Part shown: positions 48,020 through 56,575 of the stretch, one piece after another
Layout of the letters: every line of letters begins with the position of its first letter
Position numbering within the stretch: the first letter of the stretch is position 1
Source: Thermodesulfovibrionia bacterium
Lineage (GTDB): Bacteria; Nitrospirota; Thermodesulfovibrionia; UBA6902; BMS3Bbin08
Direction of reading: 5' to 3'
Assembly: GCA_030694425.1 (NCBI GenBank)
Contig: JAUXYI010000063.1
Span: 1-57,149, forward strand
Length of the DNA: 57,149 nucleotides
Notes under the pieces: model-generated
Told to the model about the DNA's origin: nothing
The model's database searches: none
The model's input: the letters and a program-made list of their open reading frames with translations, nothing else
Program-made: the position numbers and the translations under genes

Positions 48020-49450
48020 TCACTTTCCATGAACCGTAAATGGTTTCGGCATATCGGCTTTTTTTGCAGCATCAAGGAACTCCACAAGATTCACCAAAGG
48101 GGTATCCTTATGATGATGACAACTGCTGCAAGAATTAGGCTTTTTATCAACTCCTCCAGCCCTTATACTTTCCTCAGGGGAAATGAATTGAAATGTATGG
48201 CTATGCTCGTGACCTTTTGTCGCGGGCATATGGCAGGCAATACAACTGCCGAAGGTATGAATCCTGTGCACGCCTCTTCTCTGCAATGTCTGATGGCAAT
48301 TCACGCACAGGGTGTCCTGAGTAAGTTTTGTCTGTGCTACAGTGCCGAGTGGCTGAACGCCCGTATCTTTAGGATGAACAGCATGACATGTTGTGCACAT
48401 AACTCCTGCCTTTGCATGAACGCTCTCCTGCCACTCGTTATATTGCTGATGGTGTTTCTTTTCTTCCTTTGTCTCAGGAATGTAGTGCTGATACAGCGCC
48501 TTCCCCGGCAGATAACCGGACGGAAAGCCATATCTCACAGGGAAACCCGCTTTGTAAGGTGAAACCTCAGCAGTGCTTGCGCCCCAGTTGTGGCACTGAC
48601 CGCAGACCATAGCGCCCAATCGCCACGGCAGCCTTGCCGGATTGACAATCGTCTCCTTCTCCTGCTCAAAATACACACTTGCAGCCTTAACATGGTTACT
48701 GCCGGGACCATGACACGCCTCACATCCTATTCCGAGGTCAGCCCATCTTGAATCAAAGGAATTCTTGTCTTTATCATAATTTATCTTAAGGCCGGTAACA
48801 TGGCAGCCGCCGCATCTGAATTGCCAGTTGTTTCCCGAATCGCTCCAGAATTCGCCGTCTCCCGGATAATTATTTTTCATGCCGTTATAGTCACCCCATG
48901 TTTGTGTATTCAAATCCCATTCAACAGGCAGCACATGCATCTCGCCATTTGGAAATGCAGTAATGTAGTTCTGTCTTCTTCCTATGCCGATGACATGGAT
49001 GATCTCGTAATCGTGAAACTCTCCGTCAGGACCGATGGTGTTTACATAGAACCTGCCGCCCTTTGCGGACATAATGGTGGCAACCTCTTCACCTGAACGC
49101 TTTGACGACTTATTCGCGACCTTTACCGTGAGCTTATTATTTATCTTAAAATCACCTATAACAGTGTATTCGCCGGGGAGTTGCACAAATTTGGAATGTA
49201 ATGTAGTCCTCCAGGCATCATATTCTCTCCAGTGGCAATCCTTACATCTTGCAGAACCTACATAGTCGGGCGTCTCAAAGTGGATAGCCTTGACAGTTTC
49301 CAAAACCTCTTTTTTTTCTCCTTCAAGGGGCTTGTCGCCTACGATTTTTACGATTAAAAATATGAAGAGAGCTCCAAGCAGTATCCAGATACCCCAATAA
49401 TTCAAAAAGACATTTTCAATTTTAGGCTTCCTGTTCAATTTTACCTCCAT
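48020..49450 (-). CDS. Octaheme c-type cytochrome, cytochrome c554-like
   Basis: A 476-residue protein with an N-terminal anchor (about 17-37) and eight CXXCH sites: CKDCH, CGGCH, CEACH, CGQCH, CTTCH, CVNCH, CIACH and CSSCH. The first heme shows C-x2-CH-x3-Y-x2-W-x4-H. It is a paralogue of the 2806 protein but about 70 residues longer, mainly between hemes one and two (HVLPVEWDLNTQTWGDY region). The ATG overlaps the NrfD stop (ATGGAGGTAA). It is the periplasmic partner of the FeS/NrfD pair upstream. Confidence 0.9.
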   Translation of the reverse strand: MEVKLNRKPKIENVFLNYWGIWILLGALFIFLIVKIVGDKPLEGEKKEVLETVKAIHFETPDYVGSARCKDCHWREYDAWRTTLHSKFVQLPGEYTVIGDFKINNKLTVKVANKSSKRSGEEVATIMSAKGGRFYVNTIGPDGEFHDYEIIHVIGIGRRQNYITAFPNGEMHVLPVEWDLNTQTWGDYNGMKNNYPGDGEFWSDSGNNWQFRCGGCHVTGLKINYDKDKNSFDSRWADLGIGCEACHGPGSNHVKAASVYFEQEKETIVNPARLPWRLGAMVCGQCHNWGASTAEVSPYKAGFPVRYGFPSGYLPGKALYQHYIPETKEEKKHHQQYNEWQESVHAKAGVMCTTCHAVHPKDTGVQPLGTVAQTKLTQDTLCVNCHQTLQRRGVHRIHTFGSCIACHMPATKGHEHSHTFQFISPEESIRAGGVDKKPNSCSSCHHHKDTPLVNLVEFLDAAKKADMPKPFTVHGK

Positions 49451-50643
49451 TTTTTAATAATTCCAATTTCCGCCTCTATCGGCTTCGGGGATCCTTCTTC
49501 CATAGGAAGTATTTTGGTAAGCAGTGTGTAAAGAAATAAAAATAACGCAATTATGCCTGCCTCCATTGCTATTTCCGGGATTGTCGGATAGTAATGTATC
49601 TCAGGGAAACCGGGCAGCAGCGGCAAAATCTGCCCTCCTATCACGAGGTCCCATCTATATGCCAGTATTGCCAATATAGACAAGCAGGAAACAAAAGTTA
49701 ATGCCCTGATGCTCCTGCCGCGCTTGTTCAGCAATACCATCAACGCTAAAAAAAGCCCGCCGAAATTCAGGATAAAAAACGGGACAAACCTCCCTGTCAG
49801 AAGATTCAATATCTCTATCCCTTCCGGCTCTTCGCTGTACTTCAGAACAAAGATGTCATAGAAGTCAAAAAACAGGTTTAAGGTAATAAAAAAAGCCAGC
49901 AATCCGCCCATGTGCTCAAGCGCTCCCCTGCTGACAAGCTCCTTCTTTTCTATCTTTGAGGTTACTATAGCCATCAGTATCATAAATGAAGTGCCTGTAA
50001 CGAGCGCCGAGACCGCGAAGTGCGGAGGCAGGAGGGGGGTATGCCAGTAGTCTCTGGCTTTTACAACTGCAAACAAGGCGCCGTGAGGGGCGTGCAAGAT
50101 ACCAAGGGCAAAGGGAACCGCAATAATTGCAAGCCATTTAGCTATCTTTTCGTCAGTTTGGGTTGCGGTTCCGCGGGCAATCTTAAGCGCATAAAACAGC
50201 TCTGCCAGGAACAAGCCGCCGAAGATAAAATAAGTTGACGATGTGTATATAAGCATGGAGGTCATATTATGCAGCACCCATGGGATCAGGACTGCTCTTA
50301 TTGGTTGTCCAACATCCATCATTAAATTCAGCACTGCAGCCAGAAGGGAAAGCAGCCCGATAAGGATTGCCCTTATCCCGAGTACTTTGTAGTCCTCACG
50401 GCTGAATGCGTGTATCATCAATCCGATGAGCGTCGCTCCTGCGCTGGCGCCGACAAAAAAAACAAACCCCACGAGGAATAAACCCCAGGGCACAAAGTCA
50501 TTAGAGCCTGTAATTCCCGGACCTTCTATCAAGGCAAGTCCCCAGTTATAAAATCCCCACATAATTATGAGCAGTAATATCCCGTTAAATATATAAAACG
50601 ACCTGCTTGTATTTTTCTTGAACTCCTTTATAAACTCTCTCAT
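49441..50643 (-). CDS. NrfD/PsrC-family polytopic membrane subunit
   Basis: A 400-residue protein with about ten hydrophobic helices, NWGLALIEGPGITGSNDFVPW near the start and HAPHGALFAVVKARDYWHTP in the middle, both typical of larger NrfD proteins. It is the quinone-interacting subunit. It overlaps the FeS gene by 4 bases (ATGA) and the octaheme gene by 10 bases, showing tight coupling. Confidence 0.92.
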   Translation of the reverse strand: MREFIKEFKKNTSRSFYIFNGILLLIIMWGFYNWGLALIEGPGITGSNDFVPWGLFLVGFVFFVGASAGATLIGLMIHAFSREDYKVLGIRAILIGLLSLLAAVLNLMMDVGQPIRAVLIPWVLHNMTSMLIYTSSTYFIFGGLFLAELFYALKIARGTATQTDEKIAKWLAIIAVPFALGILHAPHGALFAVVKARDYWHTPLLPPHFAVSALVTGTSFMILMAIVTSKIEKKELVSRGALEHMGGLLAFFITLNLFFDFYDIFVLKYSEEPEGIEILNLLTGRFVPFFILNFGGLFLALMVLLNKRGRSIRALTFVSCLSILAILAYRWDLVIGGQILPLLPGFPEIHYYPTIPEIAMEAGIIALFLFLYTLLTKILPMEEGSPKPIEAEIGIIKKWR

Positions 50644-51533
50644 GACTCCAAACCTCTAATCCCTTTAGGAGGCGGCAGCGGGGTAGTCCACACCATCGGT
50701 TTGTTTTTGGTGCTGGTTAGATACCATATCCTCGGTTCAGTATTCAGTTTATCCTTTAGCCTGAAGTTCCTTTCCGTAGCGATTAATCTTGAAATTTCGC
50801 TGTCAGGGTCATTGAGATTTCCAAAGATTCTTGCCTTGTTTTGACATACCTCTACGCAGCGTGTAGTTTTTCCCCTCCTCGTACGGTGGATGCAGAAAGT
50901 GCATTTTTCCACTATCCCGTGATGTCTCACCGGCACGAGGGGGTTTAAGCGGTCAGGAGAGATTTTTGGTTTCCACCAGTTGAACCTGCGGGCTTGGTAC
51001 GGGCAGGCAGTCATGCAATATCTGCATCCTATACATAAATTGTAATCTATCACCACAAGGCCGTCCTCGTCTTTATACGAAGCCCCAGTCGGGCAAACTT
51101 GTACGCATGGCGCATTATCGCAGTGATTACACTGTGTGGGCATATACCATTTATCCCTGCGAAGTTTCGTATACATCATGGTTGTGCCTTCACCGGGCTT
51201 TTTGGGATGGACATAATAACCCTCTATGCCTATCTTGGATTCAGTCTCAAATACTATTATCCATGGGGGGGAAATACTATCAGAGACATTGTTTTCCCTT
51301 TTACAGGCATACATGCAGCGTCTGCAGCCGATGCACAAACCCAGGTCTATTGCCATGCCGAATTTAACGCCTGGTATAGGCGGCGGTACATCCTTATTCC
51401 CTTTCAGGCTGCGGAGCGCGCTTGTCAGTTGCTCTAACATGCCGCCCACGGCATTTGCTTGCCTGGGCATGAGTAGTCCGGCACCAGTCAGGGCAGCAAG
51501 TTTGAGAAATTTTCTTCTATTTAGTTTTTTCAT
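50640..51533 (-). CDS. Tat-exported 4x[4Fe-4S] ferredoxin subunit (DsrO/NrfC-like)
   Basis: A 297-residue protein. Tat signal NRRKFLKLAALTGAG, then CIGCRRCMYAC, CNHCDNAPCVQVCP, CIGCRYCMTACP with a YQARRFNWW follow-up, and CTFC...CVEVCQ. It should pass electrons between the NrfD subunit and the octaheme cytochrome. Unlike the 1796 paralogue it shows no C-terminal anchor. First gene of the FeS-NrfD-octaheme set. Confidence 0.92.
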   Translation of the reverse strand: MKKLNRRKFLKLAALTGAGLLMPRQANAVGGMLEQLTSALRSLKGNKDVPPPIPGVKFGMAIDLGLCIGCRRCMYACKRENNVSDSISPPWIIVFETESKIGIEGYYVHPKKPGEGTTMMYTKLRRDKWYMPTQCNHCDNAPCVQVCPTGASYKDEDGLVVIDYNLCIGCRYCMTACPYQARRFNWWKPKISPDRLNPLVPVRHHGIVEKCTFCIHRTRRGKTTRCVEVCQNKARIFGNLNDPDSEISRLIATERNFRLKDKLNTEPRIWYLTSTKNKPMVWTTPLPPPKGIRGLES

Positions 51534-51545
51534 TTATTCTCTTTT

Positions 51546-51640
51546 CGTCATTCTCGCGAAGCTTGTCCCAGCAGGTAGTAAGCAGGGAGCGGGAATCCAG
51601 AAACTAAATAAATAGATTCCTGCTTCCGCAGGAATGACAA
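51546..51640. repeat. REP pair between slipin and FeS genes
   Basis: GTCATTCTCGCGAAGCTTGTCC and CCTGCTTCCGCAGGAATGAC arms. The first arm contains AGCAGGTAGTAAGCAGG, as at 23410 and 38836. Confidence 0.85.
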
Positions 51641-51650
51641 AGGGACGTTT

Positions 51651-52412
51651 TTATTCAACCTCTTTTTTTAATTTCCTCATGAATGGCTCAATCAAATCTA
51701 TTGGTATAGGTAATATTATTGTTGAATTCTTTTCCGTTGCCACCTCGGTGAGGGTCTGGAGAAATCTAAGTTGTAGCGCTATGGGTTGGGTTCCGATTAT
51801 TGCCGCTGCATCTGCGAGTTTATGAGATGCCTGATATTCACCTTCTGCATGGATGACCTTGGCCCTTCTTTCTCTTTCTGCCTCTGCCTGTCTGGCAATT
51901 GCTCTCATCATATCTGACGGAAGATCAACATTTTTTACCTCAACAGTTGTAACCTTTATGCCCCACGGGCTTGTATGCTCATCTATAATCTTCTGAAGCA
52001 GTGCATTTAATTCGTCCCTTTTGGCAAGGAGGTCATCAAGCTGGACCTGTCCTAAAACGCTCCTGAGCGTTGTCTGAGATATCTGAGATGTTGCAAAATG
52101 GAAATCTTCCACCTGTGTAATAGCCTTATCCGAGTTAAGAACCCTGTAATATATAACTGCACTGACTTTTACAGAGATGTTGTCTTTAGTGATTACATCC
52201 TGAGATGGCACCTCCAAAGCGATTATTCGCAGGCTTACCCTTACAAGCCTGTCAATAAGGGGCAGGATAATCACAAGCCCCGGTCCTCTTGTAGGTATCA
52301 GCCTACCGAGTCTGAATACAACCCCTCTCTCGTATTCACGTAGAATGTAAATCGCGGCCGAGAGCAAATAAATCCCTAAAATAACGGCTAATAACAAACC
52401 CATATAGTTCAT
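51651..52412 (-). CDS. Slipin (SPFH/stomatin-like) membrane protein
   Basis: A 253-residue protein. An N-terminal membrane helix (about 4-24) is followed by the SPFH domain ([41 protein letters not shown]) and a coiled coil rich in Ala/Glu/Arg ([19 protein letters not shown]). Slipins usually pair with an NfeD protein; none is encoded here. It is preceded by a sigma-54 promoter and followed by the FeS-NrfD-octaheme set, so it may organise those complexes in the membrane. Confidence 0.93.
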   Translation of the reverse strand: MNYMGLLLAVILGIYLLSAAIYILREYERGVVFRLGRLIPTRGPGLVIILPLIDRLVRVSLRIIALEVPSQDVITKDNISVKVSAVIYYRVLNSDKAITQVEDFHFATSQISQTTLRSVLGQVQLDDLLAKRDELNALLQKIIDEHTSPWGIKVTTVEVKNVDLPSDMMRAIARQAEAERERRAKVIHAEGEYQASHKLADAAAIIGTQPIALQLRFLQTLTEVATEKNSTIILPIPIDLIEPFMRKLKKEVE

Positions 52413-52516
52413 TTTGCTCCTCCTTTTTTATATGTTTTACTTATGAACTCCTTTTTAAGCGCTGTTCACAGTGCTTTTTCCAAAAATTCACAAACGAAAT
52501 GTCTTACTTTCTACAA

Positions 52517-52530
52517 GCAAGTAATATGCC
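52517..52530 (-). promoter_or_regulatory. Sigma-54 (-24/-12) promoter of the slipin-cytochrome operon
   Basis: On the minus strand TTGGCATATTACTTGCTTG matches TGGCAC-N5-TTGC with exactly 10 bases between GG (52530-52529) and GC (52518-52517). Transcription would start near 52505, about 93 bases before the slipin ATG. An NtrC-type activator is encoded immediately upstream. Confidence 0.8.
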
Positions 52531-52627
52531 AATTTGTAAATGAAGGGAATTAACTATGTTGGGGTATTTTTTTCTAGCGGGGTAAATAAGAATGGACTGT
52601 ATAGTTCGTATGCAGGCTGTATATTTT

Positions 52628-54049
52628 CTATCCAGAGGGGATGTTATATTCCTGCATCTTTTTTCTCAGCGTTACCCTCGTAATGCCCAGCAACGTAGAG
52701 GCTTGCACCTGATTGCCATTTGTCATCCTCAGGGCATTTTCAATCAGGGTTTTTTCCACACTTGAAACAACAGAATGTAAAATGTCAGCAGTATTTCCTG
52801 CAGCAACTGCCCTCTCAAATATGTTCCCTACTACTTCAGAAAGTTCATGAAGTTCTTTCTTGTATAGCTCAGTATTTAGGATAAGGTCACCCGCATCAAT
52901 GGCCGCTCCCTTAGCAACAACAGTAGCCCTCCTCACAATATTCTCCAGCTCCCTCACATTGCCAGGCCAGTGATATGAAATAAGGTTTTTAATTACCTCG
53001 GGGGAAAAACCCTTAACCTGTCTGCCTGTCTCTTTTACTGTCCTTGAAAGAAAATACTCTGCCAATACCGGTATATCTTCTATCCTCTCTCTTAAAGGCG
53101 GGATATGTATGGGAAAAACATTGAGTCTATGAAACAGGTCTTCTCTGAATCTACCATTCTTCACCTCCTCAGGGAGATTTTTATTGCTTGCAGCAATTAT
53201 CCGCACATCTGTCCCCAGAGTCTCGTTGCTTCCAACTCGCTCAAAGCTGCCATCATGGAGAACCCTCAGTAGCTTTGCTTGCGTATAGAGGCTCATATCT
53301 CCGACCTCATCAAGGAAGATAGTTCCTTTGTCGCATTGTTCAAACCTCCCAATCCTCCTCTTCTCAGCGCCTGTAAATGCACCTTTTTCACAACCAAATA
53401 GCTCGCTCTCTACTATGCCCTCAGGCAGTGCAGCGCAGTTAACTGCCAGGAACGGGTTGCCCTTTCTATTACTGTAGGTATATATTGCCAGCGCTATTAA
53501 TTCCTTTCCAACGCCGCTTTCACCTGTTATAAGAACAGGGAAATCTGTGTTAGCCACCTGACCTACCATTTTACAGACATTAATAATAGCTTGAGATTTA
53601 CCTACAATCACCTCAGCGCCGCTTATCGCCTTGCCAAGATGTATAGGACACTCTGATACATTACAGCAGGCCCCATGCTGGAGTCTTTCCGATGCCAGTG
53701 CTTTCTCAATAATATCTTTTAACTGGTCGCTCTCAAAAGGTTTTGTAAGGTAATCAAATGCCCCTTCCTTCATCGCCCTGATAGCAGTGTCAGAATCACC
53801 GAAGGCAGTCATTACAATAACAGGGATATTTTTCGTTTTCTCCCTGATCCTTTTAAGCACCTCTATCCCGTTTATATCAGGCATCCTGACATCAAGGAAA
53901 ATCACATCTATCTTGTCCTCGCAGGCTTCAAATGTCCTTATAGCGGTACCGCCATCCTCAGCAAATATAATGCTATATTCATCTTCAAACATCCTTTTAA
54001 AGGAATATCTGACTGCCTTTTCATCATCTACCACAAGGATGGTATTCAT
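52628..54049 (-). CDS. NtrC-family sigma-54 response regulator
   Basis: A 473-residue protein: receiver (VVDDEKA, VIFLDVRMP with the phospho-Asp, VIVMTAFGD), a linker with four cysteines or more (ACCNVSECPIH), an AAA+ domain with GESGVGKE and the sigma-54 loop GAFTGA, and a Fis-type helix-turn-helix (NQVQASTLLGITRVTLRKKM). The natural target is the sigma-54 promoter 100 bases downstream at 52517. The partner kinase is encoded upstream at 54178. Confidence 0.94.
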   Translation of the reverse strand: MNTILVVDDEKAVRYSFKRMFEDEYSIIFAEDGGTAIRTFEACEDKIDVIFLDVRMPDINGIEVLKRIREKTKNIPVIVMTAFGDSDTAIRAMKEGAFDYLTKPFESDQLKDIIEKALASERLQHGACCNVSECPIHLGKAISGAEVIVGKSQAIINVCKMVGQVANTDFPVLITGESGVGKELIALAIYTYSNRKGNPFLAVNCAALPEGIVESELFGCEKGAFTGAEKRRIGRFEQCDKGTIFLDEVGDMSLYTQAKLLRVLHDGSFERVGSNETLGTDVRIIAASNKNLPEEVKNGRFREDLFHRLNVFPIHIPPLRERIEDIPVLAEYFLSRTVKETGRQVKGFSPEVIKNLISYHWPGNVRELENIVRRATVVAKGAAIDAGDLILNTELYKKELHELSEVVGNIFERAVAAGNTADILHSVVSSVEKTLIENALRMTNGNQVQASTLLGITRVTLRKKMQEYNIPSG

Positions 54050-54059
54050 AAAAACCTCT

Positions 54060-54145
54060 TGCTGTCATTGCGAACGTAGTGAAGCAATCTCATCTTTTAA
54101 GATTGCTTCGTCGTCTCGACTCCTCGGGACTCCTCGCAATGACAT
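54060..54145. repeat. REP pair between kinase and regulator
   Basis: GTCATTGCGAACGTAGTGAAGC and CGACTCCTCGGGACTCCTCGC... arms ending GCAATGACA. Confidence 0.8.
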
Positions 54146-54177
54146 TTTGTTGGCCTTACATAATTTGGTTAAATTAT

Positions 54178-55629
54178 TCATAAGGGCAATTCCACTCTTA
54201 CTGTTGTTCCCATAAAAGGCGTTGAATCTATATCAATTCTGCCTGAATGGTCATTTATTATATTATAAGTTAATGCAAGTCCCATGCCAGTGCCGTCTTC
54301 CTTGGTCGTAAAGAAAGGGTCAAAAATCTTCTTCAGATTTTTCTCGGGAATTCCAATACCTGTATCTTTTATAATAACACTAACTTTTGGGGTGTTATGC
54401 GGCATATTCCCCAATCCCTGACTCATAACTCCTGACTCATAACTCGTAACTATTTCCAACGTGCCTCCGCCGCTGTCCATCGCCTGTATAGCATTAAGGA
54501 CAATGTTAAGGAAAGCCTGCTTGAGGGCATCATGACTACCTTTAATTATAGGCAAGGGCTGTGAAAATTTCTGTTTGATAGATATTGCTGACTGTTCCAT
54601 TTTGGGTCTGGTTATCGCAATAACCTCCTCAAGAAGATTATTGATATTCACATCCGCCTTTTCAGTCTTTTCATGCCTTGCAAAGGCAAGAAAATCCTTT
54701 ACAATGCGGTCTATCCTGTTTATCTCTTCCTCAAGAATCTCAATGTCTTTACTGGATAATGCCTGTTTTTTTTGTTTTACAGTCTGTATAAGCATCTTGA
54801 TAGAGGTAAGGGGATTCTTTATCTCATGGGCAACCCCTGCAGAGAACTCTCCGACAGCATAGAGCTTCTCTGTCCTGACAAGATTTTCCTGAGCGGCCCT
54901 TGTCTCATTAATAAGTTCCTTAAGCTTTTTGGACATCCTGTTGAAAGACAACGCAAGTTCTTTTATCTCACCCTCTCCAACTACAGGCACCTCAATACCG
55001 AGCTCTCCCTCTCCAACCATTCTCACACCTTTATTAAGAATAAGGATGGGTCTTAGAATTTTTCTTGCCATCCATAGCCCTATCATTATGCCTATAAAAA
55101 TAATCCCTCCGGATAGAAGGTAGAACTTCTGTTTTACGGTTTTAAGTGTTGTGTAAAGAGGTTCTTTTGTTATGCCGAGCCTGAGAAATCCTATGGTTCC
55201 GAGGGCTTCTACATTGATAGGAAGAGTTATATGATAAAGCAAATTGTCTTCTCGGACATCAACACTACCTATTGAATTTTCAAAGAGCGGTATTATCTTA
55301 TGCAGCTTTTCATCCTTGTATGCCGTTACCACCACTTCCCCATTTTTGTCATAGACTTCCCCATAGACAACAAGACTCTCCTTGCCCTTCATAGATGCCT
55401 GTAAGAGAGAAAATATTTCATACCGTTCTTCATAGAGAATAGGCTCTACCAGCCGTCTTGACATTATTTCAGTGAGATATTTTCCTTTACTGCGTAGTTC
55501 AAGTTCAAGCATTTTTCTTTCTTCTCTCATTATTATCCAGCCAACGGCTACTGCTGTAGACGCAACTATAACAGCTATGGAGAAAGAAATACGAAAAGCT
55601 ATGCTGTCAAAGATTTTTATTAATCTCAT
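54178..55629 (-). CDS. Membrane histidine kinase with a simple-repeat insertion in the ATPase domain
   Basis: A 483-residue protein: TM1 (about 12-30), a periplasmic sensor, TM2 (about 170-188), HAMP (RPILILNKGVRMVGEGELG), phospho-acceptor helix (GVAHEIKNPLTS) and HATPase domain (NAIQAMDSGGG, DTGIGIPEKN, GTGMGLAL). Between two strands of the HATPase domain about 15 residues (VMSQGLGNMPHNTP region) come from an ACTCATAACTCCTGACTC simple repeat. It overlaps the upstream PhnD-like gene by 4 bases. Confidence 0.9.
   Translation of the reverse strand: MRLIKIFDSIAFRISFSIAVIVASTAVAVGWIIMREERKMLELELRSKGKYLTEIMSRRLVEPILYEERYEIFSLLQASMKGKESLVVYGEVYDKNGEVVVTAYKDEKLHKIIPLFENSIGSVDVREDNLLYHITLPINVEALGTIGFLRLGITKEPLYTTLKTVKQKFYLLSGGIIFIGIMIGLWMARKILRPILILNKGVRMVGEGELGIEVPVVGEGEIKELALSFNRMSKKLKELINETRAAQENLVRTEKLYAVGEFSAGVAHEIKNPLTSIKMLIQTVKQKKQALSSKDIEILEEEINRIDRIVKDFLAFARHEKTEKADVNINNLLEEVIAITRPKMEQSAISIKQKFSQPLPIIKGSHDALKQAFLNIVLNAIQAMDSGGGTLEIVTSYESGVMSQGLGNMPHNTPKVSVIIKDTGIGIPEKNLKKIFDPFFTTKEDGTGMGLALTYNIINDHSGRIDIDSTPFMGTTVRVELPL
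54384..54445. repeat. ACTCATAACTCCTGACTC simple repeat inside the kinase gene
   Basis: Units of CTGACTCATAACTC, ACTCCTGACTCATAACTC and CATAACTCGTAACT follow each other and are read in frame. Confidence 0.75.
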
Positions 55630-56489
55630 TGTACCAGTGTAGCCTGCCTCAGTTTTTGCGCAGTATTGTAAATAGCAGGATCAGGCAGAACAAATTTTTC
55701 AATATCGATTCTATCGAGAATCTCTCTCCCCGCATGGTCATCTGCCATCTTAATAAGTGTTCTTAACATAAGCTGTTTTGTTGATTTCTCTGTACGAGGA
55801 GATGCCACAATAGGTGGGATGCCATAAGGTGGGGATATCTCTATTATCTTTATTTTCTCAATGGCAGGGTCATTCATCCTCTTCATGTTTTCAAATATAA
55901 GGCCGTCCACTGCTGCTCCATCCGCAAGACCATCTGCCACAGCTTTTATTGACTTTTCATGACTTGATGTATAAAAAGTCTTTCCAAAATACCCTTCCGG
56001 TTTTACACCTATTTTTTGAATTAGATATAGAGGATAAAGCCTTCCCGAAAATGACAGGGGGTCTGTAAAAGCAAAGACCTTTCCTGCAAGCTCACGAAAG
56101 TTCTCTATCTCGCTTTCCTTTTTAACTATGATATAAGAATTATAGGTCGTCTTACCATTTATTACAGGCACAGCAAGGAGTTCAAGTCCAAATTCATATC
56201 TACCACTTAAGTATGCCCCTGTGCATGTAAAGGCAAATTGTGCTTCTCCTGTTCTTAAAAGGGAATTAATTTCGGAATATTTCCGTCGCTGTTTAAGGAT
56301 AATTTTTTTGCCTGTCTTTTCTGAGAGATACTTGATAAAATTATTATAATTTGAGACCGTAGAGACAGGAGATGCCATCGGTGAAATGGCAAAAACAAGT
56401 TCCTCCTCTGAAGCTGCTGCTATATGTGCAGCAAAGAAAAGAATCAGGAGTATCAGGAGAGGCTTTTTTCTAACGGGGCAACTCTTCAT
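55626..56489 (-). CDS. PhnD-like periplasmic binding protein, probable sensor of the kinase
   Basis: About 287 residues with a signal peptide (ending AAAS). The fold blocks of phosphate/phosphonate-type binding proteins are present: FAISPMASPVSTVSNYNNFI, LRTGEAQFAFTCTGAYL, and DGLADGAAVDGLIFENM. In TtrS-like systems such domains sense oxyanions. The stop overlaps the kinase start (ATGA), which suggests a binding protein-kinase-regulator signalling set. GTG 56498 is an alternative start. Confidence 0.83.
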   Translation of the reverse strand: MKSCPVRKKPLLILLILFFAAHIAAASEEELVFAISPMASPVSTVSNYNNFIKYLSEKTGKKIILKQRRKYSEINSLLRTGEAQFAFTCTGAYLSGRYEFGLELLAVPVINGKTTYNSYIIVKKESEIENFRELAGKVFAFTDPLSFSGRLYPLYLIQKIGVKPEGYFGKTFYTSSHEKSIKAVADGLADGAAVDGLIFENMKRMNDPAIEKIKIIEISPPYGIPPIVASPRTEKSTKQLMLRTLIKMADDHAGREILDRIDIEKFVLPDPAIYNTAQKLRQATLVQ

Positions 56490-56575
56490 AAAAATCACTT
56501 TGTTTTATTATAGCAAACCTTTTTACAAAATTCGTTCAAAGGGGTGATTATACACTGGAGGGCATTGGGGAGCAA

